DNA from: Litorilinea aerophila
GTDB lineage: Bacteria > Chloroflexota > Anaerolineae > Caldilineales > Caldilineaceae
Reading direction: 5' to 3'
Length of the DNA: 64,000 bases
Assembly (NCBI RefSeq): GCF_006569185.2
Contig: NZ_VIGC02000031.1
Coordinates: forward strand, 1 to 64,000
A program made the translations under genes and the position numbers. Below are positions 56,718 to 64,000 of the stretch, in pieces. Position 1 is the stretch's first letter. The number at the start of each line of letters is the position of its first letter. The notes under the pieces are model-generated. The model worked only from the letters and a program-made list of their open reading frames with translations. It made no database searches and was not told the DNA's origin.

Positions 56718-57962
56718 CTATAACACCCACAACAACCATGCGATCCCCAGGGCCAGGCTGAGCAGCGTAATGGGCACGCCGGCCCGCAGGTACTCGCCGA
56801 AGCCCATCTCCACCCCGCGACGGCGGGCGATCTCGGCCACGATGAGGTTGGCCACCGAGCCCAACAGGGTCAGATTGCCGGCGAAGGTGGTGGCCATGGC
56901 CAGGGTCAGCCAGGCCTGGGTGGGATCGGGGAAGTGGGGGACAAAGGGCCGAAAGAGCAGCACCGCGGGCACGTTGGAGATGAGGTTGCTCAAAACCACA
57001 GCCACCAGGCTCAAGGAGACGATGCCCCGCTCGGCTACGGGCTGCATGAGGGCGAAAAGCTGCCCGCTCACGCCCAGGGTCTCCAGAGAACCGGTCACGA
57101 TGAAGAGGCCGGCGAAGAAGACCAGCAGCGACCAGTCCACCTCGGCAAAGACCCGCTCCGGATCCACCCGGCGGCTGATGAGGAGCAGCGCGGCGGCCCC
57201 CAGAGCCGCCTGGGGAATGGGCATGCCGGCCAGGAACGCCAGCACCATGAGACCGGTGGCCACCAGGCTCTTGCGCAGGAGGCGCGGCTCAGCCTGCACC
57301 GACGGGGGCGGCACGCCGTCGAAGCGGTCCACGGCCAGCTCTCGGCGGTAGAGCCCCAGCAACACGATCCAGATCAGGACCAGGCCCATCAGAGCCACCG
57401 GCCCCAGGTAGCCCGTAAAGCGCAGGAACGGCATCCCAGATGCCACGCCGATGATCATGTTCTGGGGATTGCCGGTGATGGTGCCGGCAGAGCCGATGTT
57501 GGCCGCGGTGACCAGGGCGATCAGGTAGGGGATGGGACGTTGCTTCAGGGTCCGGCAGATCTCCAGCACCAGAGGCGTGAAGGTCAGGACGATGGTGTCG
57601 TTGAGGAAGACGGCAGAGAGCACGCCCGAGGAAAGAATGATGAAGGCGAGAAGCTGGCGGGGCGAGTGGGCCCGCTGGACCACCCAGCGGCCGACCAGGT
57701 GGAAGAAGCCGGCCCGCCGCAGGTTGGCGTTGAGGATCATCATCGCGAAGAGGAGGGTGAGGGTGTCCAGATCCAGGGCCGCATAGGCCTCCTCCAGGGG
57801 GATGGCTCCCAGCAGGATGAGGAGGGCAGCGCCGGTGAGGGCGATGGTGGCCCGGTTCATGCGCAGCAGGGGGAAACGCCCCACCGCGACGCCCACAATG
57901 GTCACTGCCACCACAGCCAGTGACAGCCAGAAGACACCCCCCTGGATCAACGCCATATCCAA
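56718..57962 (-). CDS. SLC13/ArsB-like (ion transporter superfamily) permease
   Basis: A 414-residue integral membrane protein with about 10-11 helices. Family segments are FLNDTIVLTFTPLVLEIC near residue 118, with re-entrant loop character, and NIGSAGTITGNPQNMIIG near residue 155; the matching loop in the second half includes SNLISNVPAVLLFRPF and AGNLTLLGSVANLIVAE. The symmetric GN-P and NVPA motifs are typical of ArsB/NhaD/CitMHS carriers. The substrate could be arsenite, sodium/proton or a dicarboxylate; no arsenic genes lie near. It is upstream of the GYD gene and downstream of the ThuA gene by 16 bases, so may be co-transcribed with the latter. Confidence 0.87.
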   Translation of the reverse strand: MDMALIQGGVFWLSLAVVAVTIVGVAVGRFPLLRMNRATIALTGAALLILLGAIPLEEAYAALDLDTLTLLFAMMILNANLRRAGFFHLVGRWVVQRAHSPRQLLAFIILSSGVLSAVFLNDTIVLTFTPLVLEICRTLKQRPIPYLIALVTAANIGSAGTITGNPQNMIIGVASGMPFLRFTGYLGPVALMGLVLIWIVLLGLYRRELAVDRFDGVPPPSVQAEPRLLRKSLVATGLMVLAFLAGMPIPQAALGAAALLLISRRVDPERVFAEVDWSLLVFFAGLFIVTGSLETLGVSGQLFALMQPVAERGIVSLSLVAVVLSNLISNVPAVLLFRPFVPHFPDPTQAWLTLAMATTFAGNLTLLGSVANLIVAEIARRRGVEMGFGEYLRAGVPITLLSLALGIAWLLWVL

Positions 57963-57978
57963 GTGGTCTCAACCTGGT

Positions 57979-58626
57979 CTACTGTCGGGTTGCCCAAAGC
58001 ATGCCCCGGCGGACAATCTCCTTGGCCTCGGGCACGTCGAAGTCTTTGGCCACGTGGCCCAGGGAGCAGTAGAAGACCCGACCCTGGCCCCACCGGCGCT
58101 TCCAGACCACCGGCATCACTGTGCCCTCGATCCAGGGCGCATACTCGCCGCTGAAGGTGGTGGTGGCCAGCACCTCGTTGGACGGATCCACGTGCATGTA
58201 ATACTGCTCCGAATGCATCTTGAAGTCCTTGAGGCCGGCCACGATGGGGTCATCGTGCTTGACGATGTTCACCTCGTAGTCGATGATGTTGCCGGGATGA
58301 GCCACCCACTGGCCACCCACCATCCACTGGTAGTTGACGTTCTGGCGGAAGGAATCGGCCATCCCTCCATGCCAGCCGGCCAGGCCGGTGCCCGCCTTGA
58401 TGGTGTTGAGCAGCCCTTCCTCCTGCTCCCGGGTGATGGTGCTCATGGTCCAGATGGGGGTGATGAGGTCGTAGCTGCGCATCTTCTCGGTGTTGAGGTA
58501 GATGTCCAGGGTGTCGTAGACCTCCACCTCGTACCCCTCGTTGCGCAGCACGGCGGCGAAAATCTCGGCGCAGATCTGGGGCTCGTGGCCTTCCCAGCCG
58601 CCCCAGGTTATCATGGCTCGCTTCAT
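57979..58626 (-). CDS. ThuA-like (glutamine-amidotransferase-fold) protein
   Basis: A 215-residue protein of the ThuA family, linked to trehalose and other sugar use in known cases. Segments include [51 protein letters not shown] and RVFYCSLGH. The fold is class I glutamine amidotransferase-like, but the nucleophile cysteine is not evident (GWHGG in its place). The ATG at 58626 is preferred because GAGGA lies eight bases upstream; the ATG five codons earlier is weaker. It lies between an ion permease and a sugar-phosphate isomerase-like gene on the same strand. Confidence 0.87.
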   Translation of the reverse strand: MKRAMITWGGWEGHEPQICAEIFAAVLRNEGYEVEVYDTLDIYLNTEKMRSYDLITPIWTMSTITREQEEGLLNTIKAGTGLAGWHGGMADSFRQNVNYQWMVGGQWVAHPGNIIDYEVNIVKHDDPIVAGLKDFKMHSEQYYMHVDPSNEVLATTTFSGEYAPWIEGTVMPVVWKRRWGQGRVFYCSLGHVAKDFDVPEAKEIVRRGMLWATRQ

Positions 58627-58686
58627 GGTTCGTTTCCTCATCTATCTTAGTGGCTGTAATCTTGGTGGCTGAAAAAAGTCCACGCC

Positions 58687-58706
58687 GGACAGGGCAAGCC
58701 CTGTCC
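58687..58706. repeat. Short perfect palindrome in the ThuA-isomerase gap
   Basis: GGACAGGGC-AA-GCCCTGTCC, followed by CTACG. REP-like, 9-bp arms with only two bases between them, so it would open slightly as a hairpin. No T-tract. Confidence 0.55.
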
Positions 58707-58734
58707 CTACGGGCCCAGAACAGGCCGTTTCCCA

Positions 58735-59517
58735 TCACGCCTGCTGGTCACAGAGGGCGAAGGTCTGGCGCAGGGCCTGGATGGGATCGCCCTTGGGCCG
58801 GAATTCGTGGCCCACGTAGAGGTCGTAGCCGGTGGCGGCGATGGCCCGGCAGATGGCCCTGTAGTTGAGCTCCTGGCTGTCGTCCAGGTCGTTGCGGCCG
58901 GGTACCCCCGCGGTGTGGAAGTGGCCGATCCAGCGGATGTTCTCCCGGATGGTGCGGATCACGTCCCCTTCCATGATCTGCATGTGGTAGATGTCGTACA
59001 GCAGCTTGACCCGGGGGCTGTTCACCCGCTCGCAGACTGCCACGCCCCACGCGGTGTGGTCACACTGGTAGCCGGGGTGGTCGACCTTGCTGTTGAGCAG
59101 CTCCAGGTTGAGGTTGACGCCCTTCTCCTCGGCGTAGGGGGCCACCCGGCGCAGGCCGTCGGCCACGGCCTCGATGGCTTCCAGCTCGGTCATGTGGGGC
59201 TGGCGGTTGCCGCTGAAGCAGATGATGCCGGGGATGCCGTAGCGGGCGGCCACGTCGATGGACTCCCGCAGCTCGGCCTCGATACGGTCGTGGTTGCTGC
59301 GCTTGTTGAGGCCGTCGCCCAGGGTGCCGTGGCCGCTCATGCTGGCCACCGCCAGGCCATGGTCCCGGGCCAGGGCCACGATCTCCTCGAAGTTGTCTGG
59401 CCGCGCCCAGAGCTCGATGGCCGCGTAGCCGATCTCCGCCGCAGCCTGAACCAGCTCCGCCAGGCTCATCTCCGCCGGCTTGAAAAGCGGGTAGCAGATG
59501 GATTGTTTGATCCCCAT
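58735..59517 (-). CDS. Sugar phosphate isomerase/epimerase family (TIM barrel, AP_endonuc_2)
   Basis: A 260-residue xylose-isomerase-like TIM barrel. Metal and substrate residues are expected in YAAIELWA, LNLELLNSK (the Glu), LLYDIYHMQIMEGD (Asp, His), IGHFHTAGVPGRND (His) and LYVGHEFRP (the late Glu). The pattern, especially GHFHxAGxPGRxD followed by a conserved Glu, is that of hydroxypyruvate isomerase-like proteins. The substrate is unknown. AGGGAGAACC precedes the ATG. It is part of a run of sugar-related genes with ThuA and the alcohol dehydrogenase, on the same strand. Confidence 0.87.
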   Translation of the reverse strand: MGIKQSICYPLFKPAEMSLAELVQAAAEIGYAAIELWARPDNFEEIVALARDHGLAVASMSGHGTLGDGLNKRSNHDRIEAELRESIDVAARYGIPGIICFSGNRQPHMTELEAIEAVADGLRRVAPYAEEKGVNLNLELLNSKVDHPGYQCDHTAWGVAVCERVNSPRVKLLYDIYHMQIMEGDVIRTIRENIRWIGHFHTAGVPGRNDLDDSQELNYRAICRAIAATGYDLYVGHEFRPKGDPIQALRQTFALCDQQA

Positions 59518-59560
59518 GGTTCTCCCTGATTAAATCAAGACCCCACCTTTGCAGACCTGG

Positions 59561-59582
59561 GTCGGCATCTGAGGATGCCGAC
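59561..59582. repeat. Intergenic palindrome, family A copy 2
   Basis: GTCGGCATC-TGAG-GATGCCGAC, a perfect 9-bp stem with a 4-base loop, followed by TCCGCG. The same core occurs at 8932-8963, and the downstream text TCTGTG-AATCTGTGGTTTC is also partly shared. Confidence 0.8.
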
Positions 59583-59651
59583 TCCGCGTCATGATGGTGG
59601 CCCATGTTGTGTATTCATCTGTGAAATCTGTGGTTTCTGCACCGAAACCGA

Positions 59652-60731
59652 TTATGTCAAATCCAGCACGCTGCGGGCCACCTCGCCCCGGGCCAGGGCA
59701 TCGAAGGCCTCGTTGACCTGCTCCAGCGGATAGACCCGGCTGACCAGTTCGTCCAGCTTGAGCCGCCCCGCCTGGTAGAGGCCGATGAGCCGGGGGAAGT
59801 CCACCCGGGGGCGGGCAGTGCCGTACATGGAGGCGATGACCATCTTCTCCGGCATCAGCAGGCGGGCATCCATCTGCACCGGCGTGTTCTCCGGCGCGTG
59901 GCCCACAAAGACGGTGACGCCCCGTTTCCGGGTACACTGGATGGCCTGGAGGAAGGGTTCTCCGGTGAGGCCAATGGCCTCGAAGGCGTAGTGGGCCCCG
60001 CCGCCGGTGATGGCCTGGATGCGGGCCACAGGATCTTCCCGGCCGGCGTTGACCGTGTGGGTGGCGCCAAAGGATCGGGCCATCTCCAGCTTGTTGTCCC
60101 GCAGGTCCACGGCGACGATGGGGCCCGCCCCCACCATGGCCGCAGCCTGGATGCAGTTGAGGCCCACACCGCCACAGCCGAAGACGGCCACCGAGGTGCC
60201 CGGCTGGACCTGTGCGGTGTTGATCACCGCGCCCACACCGGTCATGACGCCACAGCCCACCAGCGCGGCCTGGCGCAGGGGCACCTCCTTGGGGATGGGA
60301 ATGGCCACATCGGCAGGGACGATGGTCTCCGTGCTGAAGGTGCCCAGACCGGCCATCTTGTTCATGGTCTGCCCGTTGCCCGGAAACCGGGGCAACCCGC
60401 GCGTGTCGGCCGGGGCGTCACAGAGGTTGGGATAGCCCCGCTGGCACATCTCGCAGGTGCCGCAGTTGCGCTTCCACGAGAGGACCACGTGGTCGCCCAC
60501 CTGCAGACCCCGGACCTCTGCCCCGACTTCTTCCACCACGCCGGCCCCCTCGTGCCCCAGGATGGTGGGCACCGGAATGTGGGGCCATTCCCCCTTCACC
60601 ACATGCCAGTCCGAGTGGCAGACACCGCTGGCCACCAGACGCACACGCACTTGATCCGGCCCCACGTCGGGCAGATCGAACTCTTCGATCCGGAGCGGCG
60701 TGTGGGGCGCGTAAAGGACCGCAGCTTTCAT
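59652..60731 (-). CDS. Zinc-dependent alcohol dehydrogenase (class III-like MDR)
   Basis: A 359-residue medium-chain dehydrogenase. The catalytic zinc residues are Cys in SGVCHSD and His in LGHEGAGVVEEVG, with a later Cys in VGCGVMTGVGAV. The structural zinc Cys4 is NCGTCEMCQRGYPNLC. The cofactor motif is VFGCGGVGLNCIQAA, with Asp in VAVDLRD pointing to NAD(H) rather than NADP(H). It oxidises an alcohol or acts on an aldehyde or formaldehyde-thiol adduct; the sequence does not fix which. It starts about 130 bases from the isomerase-like gene, with repeat family A between them. Confidence 0.9.
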   Translation of the reverse strand: MKAAVLYAPHTPLRIEEFDLPDVGPDQVRVRLVASGVCHSDWHVVKGEWPHIPVPTILGHEGAGVVEEVGAEVRGLQVGDHVVLSWKRNCGTCEMCQRGYPNLCDAPADTRGLPRFPGNGQTMNKMAGLGTFSTETIVPADVAIPIPKEVPLRQAALVGCGVMTGVGAVINTAQVQPGTSVAVFGCGGVGLNCIQAAAMVGAGPIVAVDLRDNKLEMARSFGATHTVNAGREDPVARIQAITGGGAHYAFEAIGLTGEPFLQAIQCTRKRGVTVFVGHAPENTPVQMDARLLMPEKMVIASMYGTARPRVDFPRLIGLYQAGRLKLDELVSRVYPLEQVNEAFDALARGEVARSVLDLT

Positions 60732-60915
60732 GGCGACCTCCTTGGAACCCCCGAATTGGAACCCTCAAAGACGAAAGACGAAGGATAGAGGGCAAAGGGC
60801 CGGGGACATGCAAGCGGGGAGCCTGCCCCTCGGCCCGTCGTTCAGCCGGTCAAGAAACGCCCGGCATGACTGGATTGTGTCTGTTATACCGATTGTCCTA
60901 CACGGTGGCGCCCAT

Positions 60916-60980
60916 GGTATCGTAGGTCCAGTTTCCATACCGGACAAGCGGTCACGTATGGAAACCGGAGCTACGATACC
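60916..60980. repeat. Intergenic palindrome, family B copy 2
   Basis: Arms GGTATCGTAG (60916-60925) and CTACGATACC (60971-60980), plus inner arms GTTTCCATAC (60931-60940) and GTATGGAAAC (60956-60965), form a long stem-loop. It shares GTAGGTCC-GTTTCCA-ACCGGACAAG with 50180-50247. It lies in the 337-base gap between the dehydrogenase gene and gltD. No gene was seen there. Confidence 0.85.
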
Positions 60981-61068
60981 TCTTGGTCAGACAATCGATA
61001 TTATTCTAACAGAGCCGCGGGAAGATCGAAAAGAGGCCGGATCCGGTCGAATGGCCTTCCCCAACCCG

Positions 61069-62571
61069 TCAGGGCAGGGTCGTCTCGCCCATGAGCCAGC
61101 GGTCACACTCCCGCGCGGCGCCCCGCCCCTCGTTGATGGCCCACACCACCAGGCTCTGGCCCCGGCGGCAGTCCCCCGCCGCGAAGACCCCTTCGACGCT
61201 GGTGTGATATTTGCCGTGCTCCGCCTGGATGTTGGAGCGGGCGTCCCGGGCCAGCCCCAACTGCTCGATGGCCGCATCCTCCGGCCCCAGGAAGCCCATG
61301 GCCAGCAACACCAGCTGCGCCGGCCAGACCTGCTCGCTGCCCGGCACTTCTTTCATGACGAAGCGGCCGTTGGCGTCCTTCTCCCACTCGATCTGGACCG
61401 TGTGCAGCTCCTTGACGTGGCCGTGCTCATCGCCCACGAAGCGCTTGGTGCTGATCAGGTAGGTGCGGGGATCCCGGCCGAAGCGGGCCTTGGCCTCCTC
61501 CTGACCGTAGTCCACCCGGAAGACCCGGGGCCATTCGGGCCAGGGGTTGTCCGGGGTGCGGGCCATGGGCGGCTTGGGCAGGATCTCGAACTGGTGCAGG
61601 CTGCGGCATTTGTGGCGCAGGGCAGTGCCCACGCAGTCGGTGCCCGTGTCGCCGCCGCCGATGACGATGACATCCTTGCCGAAGGCAGAGATGAACTCCT
61701 CGCCGTGGCCGTTGTGGGTGCCGCCGTTGCGGTTGTTCAACAGGTGGCGGGTGTTGGCGGCCAGGAACTCCATGGCAAAGTGAATGCCCTTGAGGTTCCG
61801 CCCCTCGATGGGCAGATCCCGGGGCTTGGTGGCGCCGGTGCAGAGGACGATGGCGTCGAATTCCTCCCGTAGGCGGTCGGCAGGGATATCCTTGCCGATC
61901 TCACAGTTGGTGACGAACTTCACCCCCTCCGCGGCCAGCAGATCCACCCGGCGCTGGACGATGCGCTTGTCCAGCTTCATGTTGGGGATGCCGTACATGA
62001 GCAGCCCGCCGATGCGGTCGGCCCGCTCGAAGACGGTGACGCTGTGGCCCACGGAGTTGAGCTGCGCGGCGCAGGCCAGGCCCGAGGGCCCCGAACCCAC
62101 CACCGCCACCTTCTTGCCCGTGCGCACGGCTGGCGGGCGGGGCACGATCCAGCCCTCGGCGAAGCCCCGGTCCACGATGGCCCGCTCGATATTCTTGATG
62201 GTCACCGGCGGGTCGATGAGGCCCAGGGTGCACGCCCCTTCACAGGGCGCGGGGCAGACCCGCCCGGTGAACTCGGGGAAGTTGTTGGTCTTGTGCAGGC
62301 GATCCAGGGCCTCCCGCCAGCGCCCCCGGTAGACCAGGTCGTTCCACTCGGGGATGAGGTTGTTGATGGGGCAGCCGGACGCCATGCCGTTGAGCAGGAT
62401 GCCCGTATGGCAGAAAGGAATGCCACAGTCCATGCAGCGGGCCCCTTGGGTCCGCAGTTTCTCGTCGGACAGGTGCAGGTGAAACTCTTCCCAATCGTTG
62501 ATACGCTCCAGGGGATCCCGCTCGGGATCGGTCTCCCGCTGATATTCCAGGAATCCAGTTGGTTTACCCAT
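61069..62571 (-). CDS. gltD: Glutamate synthase (NADPH) small subunit
   Basis: Small subunit of glutamate synthase, which passes electrons from NADPH through FAD and iron-sulfur clusters to the large subunit. The 500-residue product has the two N-terminal cysteine clusters (CMDCGIPFC and [10 protein letters not shown]) for [4Fe-4S] centres, the FAD motif [15 protein letters not shown] near residue 145, the NADPH motif [12 protein letters not shown] near residue 295, and the late [19 protein letters not shown]. It lies 26 bases downstream of gltB on the same strand. Length matches the usual 490 or so residues. Confidence 0.95.
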   Translation of the reverse strand: MGKPTGFLEYQRETDPERDPLERINDWEEFHLHLSDEKLRTQGARCMDCGIPFCHTGILLNGMASGCPINNLIPEWNDLVYRGRWREALDRLHKTNNFPEFTGRVCPAPCEGACTLGLIDPPVTIKNIERAIVDRGFAEGWIVPRPPAVRTGKKVAVVGSGPSGLACAAQLNSVGHSVTVFERADRIGGLLMYGIPNMKLDKRIVQRRVDLLAAEGVKFVTNCEIGKDIPADRLREEFDAIVLCTGATKPRDLPIEGRNLKGIHFAMEFLAANTRHLLNNRNGGTHNGHGEEFISAFGKDVIVIGGGDTGTDCVGTALRHKCRSLHQFEILPKPPMARTPDNPWPEWPRVFRVDYGQEEAKARFGRDPRTYLISTKRFVGDEHGHVKELHTVQIEWEKDANGRFVMKEVPGSEQVWPAQLVLLAMGFLGPEDAAIEQLGLARDARSNIQAEHGKYHTSVEGVFAAGDCRRGQSLVVWAINEGRGAARECDRWLMGETTLP

Positions 62572-62597
62572 GAGGATTGATTCTCCCTGTCTGGAAA

Positions 62598-64000
62598 TTA
62601 GTTGCCGCTGACCCGGGCGGTGTCGTTCTTGTTGAGCTCAAACGCCGCCATGGCCGCTTCGTCACCGCTGAGGCCCTCGGCCTCCACCCGGGCGAAGGCT
62701 TCCAACATGCGCTTGTAATCCCGGGGCATGACCTTGACGAACTGCCGCACCACGTCCGGCCATTGGGCCAGGACCCGCTTGGCCACGGGGCTGTCGGTGT
62801 ATTCCATGTGCCGCCGGATCATGGCCTCCAGCTCGGCCATCTCGTCGGCGTCCTCCACTGCCTCCAGATCCACCATCTCCCGGTTGCAGCGGCGGGCGAA
62901 GGTGCCATCCTCGTCCAGGACGTAGGCGATGCCGCCCGACATGCCGGCGGCAAAGTTGCGGCCGGTACGGCCCAGGACCACCACCCGGCCACCGGTCATA
63001 TACTCACAGCCGTGATCGCCCACGCCTTCGACCACCGCGTGGACGCCGCTGTTGCGCACGCAGAAGCGCTCGCCGGCCAGGCCCCGCACATAGGCTTCGC
63101 CGCTGGTGGCGCCGTAGAAGGCCACGTTGCCGATGATGATGTTCTCCTCGGCCTTGAAGGTGGATTCCCGGGGCGGATAGGCGATGATCTTGCCGCCGGA
63201 GAGCCCCTTGCCGAAGTAATCGTTGGCGTCTCCCTCCAGCTCCAGGGTCAGCCCCCGGGGAATGAAGGCGCCGAAGCTCTGGCCGGCAGAGCCCTGGAAG
63301 TGGAGCTCGATGGTGTCGTCGGGCAGGCCGTTGGCCCCGTAGCGTCGGGTAATCTCGCTGCCCAGGATGGTGCCCACCACCCGGTTGGTGTTGCGGATGG
63401 GCACCGTGGCCGCCACCCGCTTGCCCTCCTCCAGCGCTGGCTTGCAGAGCTCCAACAGGAGCGTATTATCCAGCGCCTGGTCCAGGCCGTGGTTCTGGGG
63501 GATCTGGCAGTAGCGGCCCACCGTGGGCGGCACGTCCGGCGCGTAGAGGATGTTGGAGAAGTCCAGCCCCCGGGCCTTCCAGTGGTCGATGGCCTTGCGG
63601 GGCTCCAGCTTGTCCACCCGGCCGATCATCTCATCCACGGTGCGGAAGCCCAGTTTGGCCATCCACTCCCGCATCTCCTGGGCGATGAAGTACATGAAGT
63701 TCACCACGTGCTGGGGATCGCCCGTGAACTTCTTGCGCAGCTCGGGGTTCTGGGTGGCCACGCCCACGGGGCAGGTGTCCAGGTGGCAGACCCGCATCAT
63801 GATGCAGCCCAGGGCCACCAGCGGGCTGGTGGCGAAGCCGTACTCCTCCGCGCCCAGGAGCGCGGCGATGGCCAGGTCCCGCCCCGTCTTGAGCTGGCCG
63901 TCGGTCTCGATGACCACCCGGCTGCGCAGGTCGTTGAGCACCAGGGTCTGGTGGGTTTCGGCCACGCCCAGCTCCCAGGGCAGGCCGGCGTACTTGATGC
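62598..64000 (-). CDS. gltB: Glutamate synthase large subunit, C-terminal part (cut by the window edge)
   Basis: Only the last 467 or so residues are present. The reading frame continues off the right edge, with [11 protein letters not shown] before [17 protein letters not shown], as expected for the FMN/synthase domain. The [3Fe-4S] cysteines are visible in [15 protein letters not shown]. The C-terminal GXGXG beta-helix domain holds [41 protein letters not shown] and [20 protein letters not shown] (in parts). The amidotransferase and first barrel domains lie outside the window. It converts glutamine and 2-oxoglutarate to two glutamates. gltD follows in the operon. Confidence 0.94.
   Translation of the reverse strand, partial: IKYAGLPWELGVAETHQTLVLNDLRSRVVIETDGQLKTGRDLAIAALLGAEEYGFATSPLVALGCIMMRVCHLDTCPVGVATQNPELRKKFTGDPQHVVNFMYFIAQEMREWMAKLGFRTVDEMIGRVDKLEPRKAIDHWKARGLDFSNILYAPDVPPTVGRYCQIPQNHGLDQALDNTLLLELCKPALEEGKRVAATVPIRNTNRVVGTILGSEITRRYGANGLPDDTIELHFQGSAGQSFGAFIPRGLTLELEGDANDYFGKGLSGGKIIAYPPRESTFKAEENIIIGNVAFYGATSGEAYVRGLAGERFCVRNSGVHAVVEGVGDHGCEYMTGGRVVVLGRTGRNFAAGMSGGIAYVLDEDGTFARRCNREMVDLEAVEDADEMAELEAMIRRHMEYTDSPVAKRVLAQWPDVVRQFVKVMPRDYKRMLEAFARVEAEGLSGDEAAMAAFELNKNDTARVSGN

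Overview
The window is high-GC DNA with densely packed genes, short operons and many intergenic palindromes. Gene content suggests a Chloroflexota bacterium, plausibly of the Caldilineae/Anaerolineae group. The pointers are SH3-domain lipoproteins with Thr/Pro-rich linkers, GT39 and DUF2723 membrane glycosyltransferases, a bacterial two-cyclase-domain ATPase, and PGRP/M23 wall proteins. This placement is inferred from gene style, not from a marker phylogeny. Position 1 lies upstream of scpA, and the right edge cuts through gltB.

Layout. 0.15-7.8 kb (minus): a three-gene operon of two large paralogous proteins sharing a glycosidase-like N-terminal module (one with four SH3-like repeats and an M23 peptidase, one with an Ig-like domain and three PGRP/amidase domains), followed by scpA. 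8-12 kb: cysQ, a membrane-anchored formylglycine-generating-enzyme-like protein and a triple zinc-ribbon membrane protein. 12-14 kb: tyrS behind a promoter and a terminator-like leader hairpin, a candidate small RNA, and tRNA-Asp with its own promoter and terminator. 14-23 kb: CoA-disulfide-reductase-like flavoprotein, MBL hydrolase, deoC, lepB, an AlbA_2-type regulator and gyrA. 23-34 kb: envelope genes: a DUF2723 protein, rplI, three tandem SH3 lipoproteins and a GT39 enzyme. 34-38 kb: Nudix and epimerase pair, then sucC-sucD. 38-48 kb: a soluble-adenylyl-cyclase-like giant, a DNRLRE metalloprotease, a Crp/Fnr regulator, a DUF3307 protein and a glycosyltransferase. 48-55 kb: a LuxR-type regulator with two HtrA-like proteases, then a peptide ABC importer without ATPase genes. 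55-64 kb: a Cys-rich unknown protein, a gene remnant, GYD protein, ion permease, ThuA/sugar isomerase/alcohol dehydrogenase, gltD and gltB.

The strongest unusual signals are these. (1) The paired wall proteins: two of the three PGRP domains have lost zinc ligands. (2) The giant cyclase protein, whose two cyclase domains carry complementary halves of one active site. (3) A compact candidate small RNA at 13.6 kb with promoter, branched fold and T-tract. (4) A terminator-like hairpin in the tyrS leader. (5) A dispersed intergenic repeat with a period of about 110 bp at 23.2 and 33.3 kb. (6) A perfect 38-bp palindrome at 18.7 kb. (7) Several genes whose -10 box lies 5-7 bases before the start codon, implying leaderless mRNAs.

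No insertion sequence, prophage or convincing CRISPR array was seen. Housekeeping genes (scpA, tyrS, gyrA, lepB, rplI, sucCD, gltBD) are scattered through the window, so it looks like core chromosome with lineage-specific envelope genes.
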